64,000 bases of DNA from Agrocybe praecox (lineage: Eukaryota; Basidiomycota; Agaricomycetes; Agaricales; Agrocybaceae). The translations under genes were made by a program, and so were the position numbers. The stretch spans positions 4,030,001 to 4,094,000 of the forward strand of contig OZ024844.1 in assembly GCA_964017145.1 (NCBI GenBank), in the 5' to 3' direction. The notes under the pieces were generated by a model, which was not told the origin of the DNA, searched no databases, and was given only the letters and a program-made list of their open reading frames with translations. Below are positions 34,523-46,380 of this stretch, one piece after another (position 1 is the first letter of the stretch; the number at the start of each line of letters is the position of its first letter).

Positions 34523-35334
34523 CGTGTATGCTTCGAGAGAGATCAATGAGTAGGGATGGGGCTGAGATTCCAAGAAGCTCACAGAGTTGTATATAAGCAC
34601 ATATAGCATCCGGCGGGAATGGAATATTTGAAAATAATTTTTCTAATGCTGTGCATCCTAATAGACGCAGAGAGTGTTACAATTACCTTCGCCGATGTTT
34701 TGAGCAGGTACGGCTATGCAGTCAACATTATATGGAGTCTTCGTTCTTTTGAAATATGACGTTCAGGGCGATGCTGAGCACTGCCAACTCGCGAATTAGG
34801 AAGGATTAATCATGAGAATGCTTCGAACACCAAGTCGGGGATTGTTAAGATGCCGGTCCGGCAGAAAAGGTCATATATATTACGAGACGGTGTTAAGTCC
34901 ATTTTGTAATTCTCCGGGCAGTGCAAGGATGGTCGCATACAATTCTACATCTTACAGTCTTACGTGCCACACCGGAATCGAGCCAAGCCTAATCTAAGCG
35001 ACATATACGTGGTGTGGGCTGTAATTATACTTCTAAATTACATTACGAATTTGAAAGCGCGGGAGTCATAGGTCCATTTCGAAAGTGAGCGTGTTCAAGG
35101 GGTTCGTAGTTTACAGTAAATGATAGGTAGAGAGTTGTTTGTCGGGCCAGGATGGGTAGAAGATGAGACGACCGCAGTCTTGATGAGGCTTAAGCGCTAA
35201 GCGCTCATGATCAGTGGGTCCGTAAATCTGGTCAATTGGGTGTCGGGCGTCGTCAACTGAGCTTTGAAGTTAATATTTATTTGTCGTAAGACTGCCCTTG
35301 AGTTAACGCTGTATAGCTTCGTTAGGAATAGAAG
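34523..35334. other. intergenic region
   Basis: No gene or structured repeat supported. Confidence 0.4.
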
Positions 35335-36593
35335 TCAATTCGACGAGAGAAATTTGGCGTACGATGCTAGCAGGGAGTTGGAATGGACTGTGTGGTACAT
35401 TATTAGCATGTTCTCAGGGTGGAACAGGAATTCAACAAGCATACATCGAGTCAGACAGATATAGATCGCCAACCAGACAACTTTTTGGTGGTTTATTGGT
35501 CAGGGGCTTGCTAAAACCTAAACTTGTACGAAATACTGCTTACAGTTTTGAGGCATGACAAGGAACTGTAGCCAAACATTGGTCATCGTTTTTAAAAAAT
35601 AGTAAAAAATAAAACCTACACAAATAAGCATCGAAAGTTGGCTCATACTTGTTAGCAAGCCGGTTTCTAGAGCGCAGCTTGTCAGAGCTCCGTGAAGTGA
35701 TTGACCGGAGCAAATCTCACCCAGCGTCCACCTCATAATTGTATGAATATTCATAGCAGTCCTGGGAGTAATGGCGTTCAGGTTCCACTGTGTCCCTCAG
35801 AGTCAATCGCATTTCAGTGCTTACCTTCCTATGGACAGCTCCCTCCACTTATTTAGGTAATAACACAAAGATATCGCTTCAAGAACATCGACAGCAGCAT
35901 TCAGGGCAAGCACCGCTGTTATGACCCCTCTCCACTTGTCCAGGAACACGGGGAGAGACGGCGACTTTCCCCCTTGGGCAAAGAGAAACAAATCCATCGC
36001 AGAGATCGTCAATGTTGTAACCCAACAAATCAAAGGTACTACGATACGGCCTTCACTGACAACCCTGATCCGTTCTGCGAAAAAAATCTAATCATGAGAA
36101 CGTAATTTAGAATCATATCCAAGCAATTAGGAACGCAATTGGGATGTTTTACGGACTTGTACGGCGGGACAAACCAATGCGCTGATGAAGAGCGTAATAG
36201 AGAGTGCTGTAGGAGGTCGCTCGAAAAGAAAGACAGGTTTTCCATATTGGACAATGGTCCAAGAATAGACGAATTGGCACACGGCGATGGTATGAGCCAG
36301 TTCGCATATCCTACAGAAATTGAGCTTCGCCCGCGGCATAAATTATTTAAATCATACCAAACGAATCCTACCTATAAAGAAATCCTGTCAGTTTCGCATC
36401 CTACTCAATGAAACAGATAATGACTCACCGCCAGCTTGAACTGCAATCGATCGGAGGGAAAACTCACAAAATACATGTACATTTGCAAGGTGCAAATTCC
36501 AAACAAGAAAAAAGATAAAGAAGCACCGATAAAAAGGGGACCCAAGGTCGCTTGGACGTTAGACGAAGGAAAATTGTTGAGGTTGACGGACAT
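35335..36593 (-). CDS. DUF6534-type multi-span membrane protein (paralog 2)
   Basis: The start at 36593 opens an exon of 165 nt (to 36429), the same length as exon 1 of the paralog at 31754-32975. The following exons reproduce that gene one by one, including the 14-nt second exon, and end at TGA 35337-35335, giving about 268 aa. Hydrophobic segments and motifs match: TLGPLFIGASLSFFLFGICT, ..FAERIRVVSEGRI.., ..MRWTLETGLLTSM.., FLVMPQN, and FHSNSLLAS near the end. The C terminus extends eight residues beyond that of the paralog. Two such genes 2.4 kb apart on the same strand indicate a local duplication, old enough for clear amino-acid divergence. Function unknown. Confidence 0.8.
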
Positions 36594-37166
36594 CAAAAGA
36601 AAAGGAGAGGAAATGAAGTTGACGCCTCGTCTAGGGCGCTTGTACTGGAGCCTTATAACCGGACAGACTGTTATGAGGTGATGTGTATATTCTGCAAGTT
36701 GCGATAGAGGCTGGCCAATTGCCTCAATGTGGGGACTCAACTGCGTTTGTGGCACAGACTTCATCAGAACATCAGCAATGCTTCAAGTATGGCACAAGGC
36801 GTGTATTGTTGCTTTATTATTGAGAAATTAAAGTCAAACGTGTATCAACATTGACAGCAAACAGACAAACCGACGGACCATAATGCATTAATGTCGGTAT
36901 GCCCAAAAAGATCTGCCGCTTTCTATTTCTTGTGTCACAAATATTCCTCAGAGACGACATAATGGTTGCATTGGTTCAAGAAGATTTGCGTGACATTTTA
37001 TTAATTTCGATAAATCTTGTTCGTCGATTACAGTAAAAGGTAGTACACGGATGACAAAATGCGATGTAGGCTAGCCCACATTTAAAAGAGATGGTTCCAA
37101 TTCGACGCGAAAAAAATCCACAAAAACAACACACCAACGGTAGAAAAAGGGTATCAAGCTTCAAGC
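36594..37166. other. intergenic region
   Basis: Holds the promoter side of DUF6534 paralog 2 and the 3' flank of the ARMC8/Gid5 gene. No other feature supported. Confidence 0.4.
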
Positions 37167-40100
37167 TCAAGTGCTGTACGTCTCGCCATGTTCTAGCCAC
37201 TCCAGAGCGGACCTTGCACGCTGGACGACGTCTTTGTCGTCCTCCAGGGCCACATGCGATGTCCAGTGATGATGATTTCCATGAGGACGATGACCACCAG
37301 CAGCTGCATGATGAGCGACGTATGAATGTGAATGATGATGATGCATCATTGATCCACTGCCACTCCAGCTTCCATAGACACCTTGAGAAGTGGGATGAGC
37401 AGCTGATGATGCCGTTGAGCGGATACCGACGCCAGGGCTTCTTCCACCCCAGTGACCTCCACCTCCGCCGACAGGAGGACTGAGACTCATTCCCACCACT
37501 GGCGAATGGGGCGCTCCGTGTCCGTGAACATGCCCACTGGCATGACCACTCCACTCACACAGCCTCTTCAACGTGCCCACAATTCCTGCCTCCATCATCT
37601 CTTTGCGCCGCCTTGGATTACTCTGAGCGAGTACAAGAACGCAGGAAACAGCGGGCCTCCTAACATCGGGGCCCATTTCAGCAAGGCATGTCTGCAGCGC
37701 AGTCAGCATGCCGGGGTAGTGAAGGATCATATCCTGTTGTTCGTGGTTGCCATTAACCAAGTTCGCAACGCAGAAGGCTGATTGAAGAACAACATCTTCG
37801 CTGGGTGATCGTAGACCAGCGACGATCTTTTCTAGAACTTGAGGCCCGAGCTCGCGGAAAACCATGGCTATGCCATCTTCGTTCTCGGCCAGGTTACGTA
37901 GGGTGTTGAAGCCCTGTTCCTGGATGTCTTCGTCCGAGTCGCTAAGATAACTGTAGGACATGAGATATGACGGACAACAACTAAAGAGTGGAAACGCACC
38001 CGGACAAATCCGACCAACCAAGACAGCTCATGATGTATCTCTTTGTCTCCGTGCTCGTCTTCCTGACGAGATTTTTCACAGCCCATAAGGCGTTTAATCT
38101 CAGACCAGGATCGTCTGATTCCTTCAAAATAAATACCAGCCGCGGCATCAACTTTTCCTCCAGGTATATCTAAACCAAGGTGAAAGTCAATTCGTCATCA
38201 TCATTCAAAAGTATATGAAGATGGCGTACAGGACGCAGGGGCGAAAAGTCATTAACGATATTACTAACAGCTGCAAGAGCTGCACCTAGCACCCTCCGAT
38301 CCTCTCCCAAAGGTTTTCGCGAGGAATTCTCTGCACCTTCCACGTCCATTGGCTCTCCAATAGCGTCATCGGATGCCTTCTCCTTTTCTTTGCCTGCCCC
38401 ACCGCTACCGCCTGCGCTACTTCCACTAACGTTGCCGCCGTATTTATCGCCCAGCTCCTGGCCAAGAACAATCCGTAAAACATCCATACCCAGTCCGCTG
38501 TCCACTATACTCGTCCTGAGCACCGAAACTGCTCTCGACATCGCCCTCACACACTGACAAGCGGCATAACGGGTACCGACGTGTCGAGGCTGCTTGAACC
38601 GAAGAGCGCGGGAGATGTACGGCAGAAGAGCGAGGTTCTCTGTGATACGACGTCGGATGTCGTCTGAACACAAAGCAAGGGACGCTAGGGCGATGAGAGC
38701 AGCCTGGACAAAGGTGGATTATGTCAGCTTTTGCTCAAAAACAAGGACCATATTATTAACCTCGCGCAAAGATGATAAACTCTCCGGTTCGCTTTCTTCC
38801 CATTCGGGGCCTATGTCAGAATCTGGTGGGTGTATAGATTGAATTAAGTGACCAAGGTAATCTAAACACCCTCGGTCGAATGCAGCATGGCAAAGGGTCG
38901 CGTCGTCTGAGACGAGGTAATCTGTTATCCGGAAGACATTGTCAGACAGGGAGATGGATACAGAGGGAAAGTACAAACGTAATATGTAACAGGCCTTGGT
39001 TTTGGTTTGATGACTTGCTGAAGTTTCCGAAACCAGACTACTAGCAGTGGTTGGAGCTGAGGATGATGCTAGCATACGATTGACGACATTCATCACCGTA
39101 CGCGTGCACAAATCGTCTAGCGGAGGGTGACTTGCAGTTGGTGGTGGTGCATGTCCATGATGCAAGCTCGACGATGAAGCATGGCTGGTAGATGGAGAGA
39201 CGGCTGCATGAGGATGCAAGGGAACTCCAGACGGCGAAGTCCCGAGCGTAGACGCCCGAAGAATATGCGTAACACTAGCAGACGTCAGAATATAGTCTAA
39301 ATAGCTAAAAATTGGCTTACCATAAACAAGCAGCCAGCTGAACATCCGTCGATCGAGACTTTGTAAACGCCAGAATATTGGCGAGAGGAGGCGGATCGGA
39401 GGATTTGGCGAGGTAGTTAGCAACGACAGAATTCTCTCTGGAAAGAGACGCTAGAGCAGAAAGGACGGCTTCGACCAGCTAAAAAATTATAATTAATGAC
39501 TGATCGTTCACAATTAAATTTTGTACATACCTTGCTGTCTTTTTCTTTCTGATGATCCCCAAGTAAAACCAGAAGCTGACGAATGACCCACGGAGAAGAC
39601 GCAGTTGCAGACAGAGCTGTCTTTTCCCAGCCCCGCTTTGATTTGACTTCCTGCTGTCTCTCTGAAGGAGGTAGCCATTCCGTGGCCGCTCTTCGATGAG
39701 CGTCCGATCTGACAGAGGTAGCTAGCATTTGGGCTGTTGAGGTTGCAACGGAGGAATTCTGACTTGAAGCAGGGACCAGGAGAGGTAAATAATTGTCTAA
39801 AGACTGATTCTATTCTGCATCTTTGAGTTCGAGTCATGATAAAACCCGATAATTTGAATAAACGCACTTGGAAGAGGTAGCTCAGCGCCTGCTGGGCCGC
39901 ATTTCGGATAGACGATTTCTCTGGCCGTAGACCCCAAATTGACGGACCAACGACGTCCGCTATCGACGCCGCCAAAGCTCGCAAAGCCCTCGAGAATGCA
40001 GACCGTAAGGCATTAGAGTCTGCAGGTGTGAAGTGCGATATCGCATATAAAAAAGCATGGTGGACGTTTGCTTGTAAGAGAGTCCCTAATGCTTCGTCCG

Positions 40101-40419
40101 AGCCTAGTGTAAAGTCAACGATTGTTCTTTCTTTAAACTGGTACTGCACTTATACTGACCGTATGCAAGGGATGCAATAACATGGGCAGCCTCTATTCGT
40201 AAAGCATCCTGCAAAGCTTGGTCCCCTTCGGTTGTTACGTTCAAGCAATCAACAAGCCTAAAACAAAACTAAATTCCTGCACGCCGACCCTGTAAAATTC
40301 AAAGCTTACGCTGAAACAAAGAGTTCATCTCTCACAATCTCTGTCTTCGCAAGCGGGTTTCCGATAACGCTGTTCTTGATCTGCTTAAGACTAGAGATAG
40401 AGATATCGGGTAAAGTCAT
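37167..40419 (-). CDS. GID5: ARMC8/Gid5 (Vid28) armadillo-repeat subunit of the GID/CTLH ubiquitin ligase
   Basis: Nine exons: 40419-40310, 40257-40160, 40103-39868, 39809-39531, 39478-39321, 39274-38761, 38703-38230, 38169-38000, 37950-37167, 940 aa. The N terminus SLKQIKNSVIGNPLAK is the hallmark of the family. Armadillo-type helices run through most of the chain. The second half has the conserved IYLEEKLMPRLVFIL, LRLNALWAVKNLV and DIQEQGFNTLRNLAENEDG segments. Two low-complexity inserts are typical of basidiomycetes: a Ser/Ala/His-rich loop near residue 320 and a Gly/His-rich stretch near residue 850. In yeast, Gid5 holds the substrate receptor onto the GID E3 complex that degrades gluconeogenic enzymes. 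The human equivalent, ARMC8, does the same in the CTLH complex. All frames are intact. Confidence 0.87.
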
Positions 40420-42561
40420 TTATTGGTTGTCGCCACCTGCGCTAGGTATTTTTTTGTCGTCGTTGCGTCGTTGTGCTGACCGTCGTATACGTTGCTTGAT
40501 ATTTGTGACCTGTGACGAAGCGAAGATGTGAGCTTGATTACGTAGTCATGTCAGCTGATCCATTAACATTTACGCGTCGCGCGTCGGTAGCGTATAACAG
40601 GTTACGAGACCTTATTCTCTTAAAAAACTATTTTTATATAAGAAACAACCTAATAAGATCTCGTCTTAACTTAATGAAAAACTACTCTTATTACCCGGTC
40701 ACGCGTCAAACCGGTTACATTATTGCCGGTCATGATATAAACGCGTAAGTACTAGAATGTGCCGATTGTGTGCCGATGGATACGTACGGCGTACGCTACT
40801 ACTGTACGATTTCGACCGATTGTTCATGTAACATGTAACGGTGAGGTATGAGCATGTTACAAAGCAAGGTTTTTAAAGCCGCAAAAACGGCAAAATTTGC
40901 CGCCGCCGGTGCTAAGTTATGTACGATTTCTGGACCTGAGAATGAACAATTTTTCCGGTTGTAACGGGCAAGAATTTAAAAATGGTCATGAACGATCGGT
41001 CGAAATGGTACAGTAGTATAGAGGTCTTCATGAGTCCAAAACTTATCAGATGAGTAAGCCTTTCCGTGCATCACTTATTTGCACAACATAAATATACAAT
41101 TTTGGGTACTTACTTACATTCGTGCTCTTTGGACGAATTAAAACAAAATGGAAAGGAACTTTATGTACTATTATAACCTCCGCTCATATTTTCTGAGACT
41201 CCGCCGCACAAGGTCTCGTCTCCGCCAGCTCCGCTTGGCTCATAACCAACAAGTTTGTATCAGGGTAATGAAATGATGGTGATCGTTGTGAGTTCGGGTG
41301 AAGAGGTGAGACGAGACGGACTCGTCTCGGGGGTCCTAAACCTCTTGATGATGATGTAGTAGGTGGTGCAAAGGAATGGGATAGTAGAAACGAGATGTGA
41401 GTGGCTTAGATAGTGGTCACAGCATAGCGTACGTTGCGTGGATCAATAACGAAGGTGAGACAGAGTGTATTCCGTACTAATTCTGCTGGGGAGTACAAAG
41501 CAAGTAGACTACGTATTTATATGTAATTCTACTGTAGCGATACTCAGGAGGCAAGATATGGAATCAAATCGAAATAGGAAAGGTTTATCTAGGCGAAAAG
41601 AAGTTTTCCGAGAGAAATTAAACAAGCGACGGAGAACCCTTAAGGGTGCCTCGCTGGCAGAAAGGAAGTTAAACTAAAAAGGAGAATGGCTTCGGTCCGA
41701 AATGTTGGCTGCGTGTCGAGATGGCGTGTTTGTGTCGGTTTCGGGTGTAGGCAAGGTGCATACCTTACAGTAAAAACAACATTTTAAGATACAGAGCACT
41801 GATATTAGTATATGAAATGGATGTTTCAATATTTTTACTGATGCAAATCGACTGCCGGTATCCAATATCAATCCAATACAGAGTCCTGTCAGTCTGACAT
41901 AAACCTGATTGTTTCTTTTCGATATAAATATCCAATGAAATGCATCACATTTCTCTTACATGCATTCAACAGCTCAAATTTTATAACGGAAGACTGTGCT
42001 AGCAGACTGACAAGTATGCGCAGAGAAAGCTAGCTACCAGAGAAGTTTTTCTCCAAGATGCATACAACGGATGACATTAATCTGTGTGTACGTCTTCTGG
42101 CCCATATTCATGAGAAGAACAGTACCGTATACGTCACTTACGTTGCACCCGCATATAGGAGATAGTAATGAATGCATTGAATACAGTGGTGCCTTAGAAA
42201 ACGTTCTTGGGTCTCTAAATTCAGAATTACACGAATTTCCGTGGATTCTCGTCCACGACGTCGACCTTTTGTTGGGATAGTATTCAAGCATGTGCTCCAT
42301 GTTAGAGTAACTGGATTTTTTTTGCAAGTGGGAAGTTTTAGCTCTAAAAATTCATTCCTTATAAGCCGGTGATAGTGAGCTTTTGTACAAAGTACTCCGG
42401 TTTGACTAGTACGACTTGAATCAAGCTTCACGACCGTCTAACTTCAATAAGAGTTTTTGATGGTCGCTCTAAAGGGTGCTCTTAAGGCTGACCTATCTTA
42501 TGTTTGTATATCTCATAAACAAGAGGATATTTCGTTTGGTTGACCTTCTTCCCAATCCACA
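40420..42561. other. intergenic region without a recognised gene
   Basis: About 2.1 kb. Open frames at 40512-40748 and 41465-41677 have no family features. No transposon ends or tandem repeats were seen. Confidence 0.45.
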
Positions 42562-43211
42562 ATGGCTGAATCACCTCTCGGATTCGTCGTTCCTATTGTC
42601 GTTGTTATACTTATTTTCTTTGCTATGGCCCTAATCATTAGACAGCGCCAGAGAGGTAAGAAACGACGTGTCATATCCTACACCTGTACAGTCGCTTATT
42701 TTCAGTCACTGGGAGGTCGTCTAGTGGCCCGTCCATTATAGCCATGCACAATATCTCACACGGCCACAGAGCCGGTGCTACAGTAGACCAACTACCTGCT
42801 TATCCGCCTGCCATGGCTGTGAACTTTGACCAGCACCACGAAGTACCCAGCCCATACATAGTACCCGATCCATTCCAACATCCAAGCACCAACGCAACCG
42901 CAGCGCGGAATATCACACCTAGTCAGCGGGTTATATTGGACGCAGAGTTAAGTGCGGTCAATAATATTAGCGCCGGCGAGAGTAATAGAGCACTCGAAGC
43001 ACAAGGAAATGCCCGTATTCTAAATGCAATGGAATATTCCGATGCAACCAAAGGCGTTAACAGACCAAATCTTTGGGCTAAGGCCTATAGGGAAAGGGAG
43101 AAAAATCACACCGTGCACGGCACTTTTGTTTGCACCATGCATACCGCACAAAAGGCCCCCGTTCATTCGCACATATCCAATTCACAGAGCACGTGCTCTT
43201 TCAGATACTGA
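42562..43211 (+). CDS. single-span membrane protein with LPAYPP tail
   Basis: Two exons, 42562-42655 and 42706-43211, encode 199 aa. After eight residues comes a membrane span (about 9-25, FVVPIVVVILIFFAMAL), then IIRQRQR as stop-transfer. A cytosolic tail of about 165 residues includes a Ser-rich patch, LPAYPPAM, and a C-terminal helix-prone part. I do not know its family. The layout is that of the genes at 34141 and 27364, but this tail is longer. It lies just outside the left edge of the proposed KDZ element and is probably a host gene. Confidence 0.65.
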
Positions 43212-43416
43212 GAAATGCAATTCCCTCTTATTGCGTTTCTTTTCATGTATATAAATCATTAAGAATATATCTTTGTATCATTCGAGAACAGCTATAATAT
43301 ATCTGTATTATATTCGTAATTTTCTTCAATTTTTAGGGAATAAAACGGATTACTGCATGCACATAATTATCGACGTTCACTATACCTGAGGGATGGAACC
43401 TTTCTAATACTTGTAT

Positions 43417-43969
43417 ATAGGTACTAGAGGCTTAGCTAGTATTTATATACAGTGTAGTACCAATGACTATTTGGGCTCAGACTCCCCACTTTTACGACCT
43501 AGTATTTTCGTACTAGATACACACGGAGGCCCACCTTGTATAAAAATACTAGGTTGCTCGCGTGACTAGTACAGCAATACTTTCGCTAGTACGCACATAC
43601 AAGGCGTGGCAGGTGTCTATACTATGCATGCCGGAAATCTTATTTCTTCGGAAACTATTACCACTTCCAAATATGTATCCAAATAGGCGACGCAAATTTA
43701 ATCTCCGCCCTCGCCGCATGGTCTGCCGAGAGCATACTTAATTTTTCTGCCATTTCACGGATTTTTCTATGTACCGTACTCCAGATAATCAAAAAAGTGT
43801 GTGTATAGTCGGGGATGGCCACTGTGTAATATCATTTTTTTCCCCCATATCTGCAGCCACACGGGGAACTGGGTTACACGGCAGTGAGAGGACACGGCAA
43901 AAGTACTCGGCTAGGTCTGTTGCGTGCGTTGTACCTACGTACAAGAATATGATTTAAATCTAATATCTG
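43417..43969. repeat. sparse left-end copies of the CTAGTAT palindromic repeat
   Basis: Scattered diverged units (GCTAGTATTTATATACAG at about 43435, CCTAGTATTTTCGTAC near 43500, ACTAGTACAGC near 43565) precede the dense array. They may mark the left terminus of the KDZ element. Confidence 0.6.
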
Positions 43970-45195
43970 CATACAATAGTATTTATATACAAGGTGCGCT
44001 CTGTTACGAGCCTTGTAGATAAATACTAGATCATAGTCTAGTATCTACATACAAGGTGCGCTCTATCACGAGCCTTGTAGATAAATACTAGATCATAGTC
44101 TAGTATCTACATACAAGGTGCGCTCTATCACGAGCCTTGTAGATAAATACTAGCTGACGGTCTAGTATCTACATACAAGGTGCGCTCTTTCATGAGCCTC
44201 GTAAGTGAATATGCGCTCTGCTTGGAGCCTTGTAAATAAATACTAGATCACAGTCTAGTATCTATATACAAGGTGCGCACTATCACGAGCCTTGTAGATA
44301 AATACTAGACCGTGAGCTAGTATCTACATACAAGGTGGGCTCTTTCATGAGCCTCGTAAGTGAATATGCGCTCTGCCTGGAGCCTTGTAAATAAATACTA
44401 GATCACAGCCTAGTATCTATATACAAGGTGCGCACTATCATGAGCCTTGTAGATAAATACTAGACCGTGAGCTAGTACCTACATACAAGGTGCGCTCTAT
44501 CACGAGCCTTGTAGATAAATACTAGACCGTGAGCTAGTACCTACATACAAGGTGCGCTCTATCACGGGCCTTGTAAGTGAATACATGCTCTTCCTGGAGC
44601 CTTGTAAATAAATACTAGATCACAGTCTAGTATCTACATACAAGGTGCGCTCTGCTGCGAGCCTTGTAGATTAATACTAGGCTGTGAGCTAGTATCTACA
44701 TACAAGGTGTGCTGCATCCGAGTCCCTTGTACACAGGTACTACCTCACAGTCTAGTATTTATCTACAAGGCTCGCAACAGAGCGCACCTTGTATATAAAT
44801 ACTAGACTGTGATCTAGTATTTATCTACAAGGCTCCAGGCAGAGCACGTATTCACTTACATGGCCCGTGATAGAGCACACCTTGTATGTAGATACTAGCT
44901 CACGGCCTAGTATTTATCTACAAGGCTCCTGCTAGAGCGCACCTTGTATGTAGATACTAGCTCACAGTCTAGTATTTGTCTACAAGGCTCGCAACGGAGC
45001 GCACCTTGTATGTAGATGCTAGACTGTGATCTAGTATCTATCATCCAGTATTTATGCTATAGTACTTACGTACAAGGCATGCAGGCACAGCTCTGCCACA
45101 TTCCTTGTAGATAAATACAGTATAACATCCTAGTATCCACATACAAGGTGCGCTGTGCCCGCGTACCTTGTACATAAATACTACGTATATTCCTA
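43970..45195. repeat. array of about 17 palindromic ~62-bp units
   Basis: Each unit has the form CTAGTATCTACATACAAGG, then 15-20 bp containing GCGC and GAGC, then CCTTGTAGATAAATACTAG, so each is a near-perfect stem. A short spacer (ATCACAGT, ACCGTGAG or similar) follows. Several units (about 44160-44260, 44340-44400, 44550-44640, 44820-44910) are longer, about 92 bp, from an internal duplication. From about 44755 the units run in reverse orientation, so the whole array is a large inverted structure. Copies differ by a few bases. The design recalls subterminal transposase-binding repeats more than a satellite. Confidence 0.92.
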
Positions 45196-45261
45196 GTACA
45201 AAAATACAATGCATTTATATATATATATGCGTATTTACGTTTTTATTTATGGCTACCATTC

Positions 45262-45943
45262 ATGCCACCTTCAACGCCACTTCGGCGCTCCCCTCGAAAC
45301 CTATATCCCAAGCTCCCCCGCCGTTCTCCACGGTTTTCAAAAAAAAAACCCTCCGCTGTCTCTGCCCATCCTTCCACACCTCACAAGCGTCGACGTTGTA
45401 AATCCCAAAAGCAGTCTAGAGTTCTGCAGCCTAGACCATTCCCGTCTCCTTCTCCCCTTGAAGAACATCCTTTGAGCGACCCTATTTGTGGGAATCCTGC
45501 CTGCGCAAACAACATTTGCACGGATATTTCTGGTCTCTCATTGGTGGTATATTACGGAGTAAGTCTCACACATACCTATTAAATTAATTCTCTTTTCAGT
45601 AACATATAATTTTGATTGATAGATGTCAACTCCTTCCTATTCCGAAAGATGTGTATGTCGTCCTAGACAACCAGACAATATGTGGCGGCTGCTCGACGAC
45701 CTTCACTTGTACCACATCATCAACTTTGCCAACACCCGCTTCCTTCGCTACACTCCATATGTGGAGGAAGGATGGGTTCCCTTCGATGCAGACGATAAAT
45801 TTCTCAGTGTCAAAGGGGAGATAATGATTATTCGGGACATCAATTTGACGGAGGGCGATTGCCTTGGTCTGGCGGCGAAGATTCGGCGGGTACATAAACA
45901 AGTGATCATGACGGATGTACCTGTACCTAACCGATTTAGATAA
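45262..45943 (+). CDS. unknown protein, basic N terminus (KDZ-element gene)
   Basis: Two exons, 45262-45558 and 45623-45943, give 205 aa. The first 60 residues are rich in R, K, P and S, with blocks such as KKKP and HKRRRCK that could be nuclear localisation signals. A small cysteine cluster follows (CGNPACANNIC) and, across the intron, CVCRPRQPDN and a folded-looking acidic/hydrophobic C-terminal half. I do not recognise a family. It starts right after the palindromic array, and downstream genes point toward it, so its promoter may lie in or next to the array. Several ATGs occur upstream in other frames; this start is the one that leads to a spliced frame. Confidence 0.6.
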
Positions 45944-46014
45944 TATGACTGTATCGTGTACTTGGTCTATGGGAATATATGTGCCCTGATGTGCTGTGAC
46001 TCTTTTTTGGCTAA

Positions 46015-46325
46015 TGTGAGGACAACACTAGTAATATTTATAAGTTGAGTAAGCGCTTAGTATATTTACACAACACAATCAATCTTCCTAGTACGTAATT
46101 ACAAGGTAATGTTGCCTTCATTAGATGTCATTCTCTGATTCCATACGGTCGGCATTGATATATTTCTGAGTAGTAACCGGTCATCTAGTATACTTATACA
46201 GCTTCATTCTATATAGGCCTTGGCTGCACAGCCATCTAGTAAATCCATACAATGATCGGCAAAGAAGCCTAAGGTCGCACAGCCATCTAGTATATTTATA
46301 CTACAGGTCTTATATCTATTTTTGG
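46015..46325. repeat. diverged CTAGTAT repeats between convergent genes
   Basis: Four or five short, decayed members of the palindromic family (CCTAGTACGTAATTACAAGG at about 46089, CATCTAGTATACTTATACAG near 46182, CATCTAGTAAATCCATACAA near 46233, CATCTAGTATATTTATAC near 46284) lie between the 3' ends of the two neighbouring genes. Confidence 0.75.
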
Positions 46326-46380
46326 AGCGTCAATCTATTTCAATATACCGCAAGATTATATACACTGAGAGACAACAAAA

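Noticed and set aside
37091..37483. 130-aa plus-strand frame
   Set aside because: Antisense of the Gly/His-rich C-terminal part of the ARMC8/Gid5 gene; composition explains the open frame.
43970..45195. CRISPR array
   Set aside because: Regular repeats with spacers, but the spacers are themselves repeated, the units are palindromic throughout, the host is a eukaryote, and no cas genes are present.
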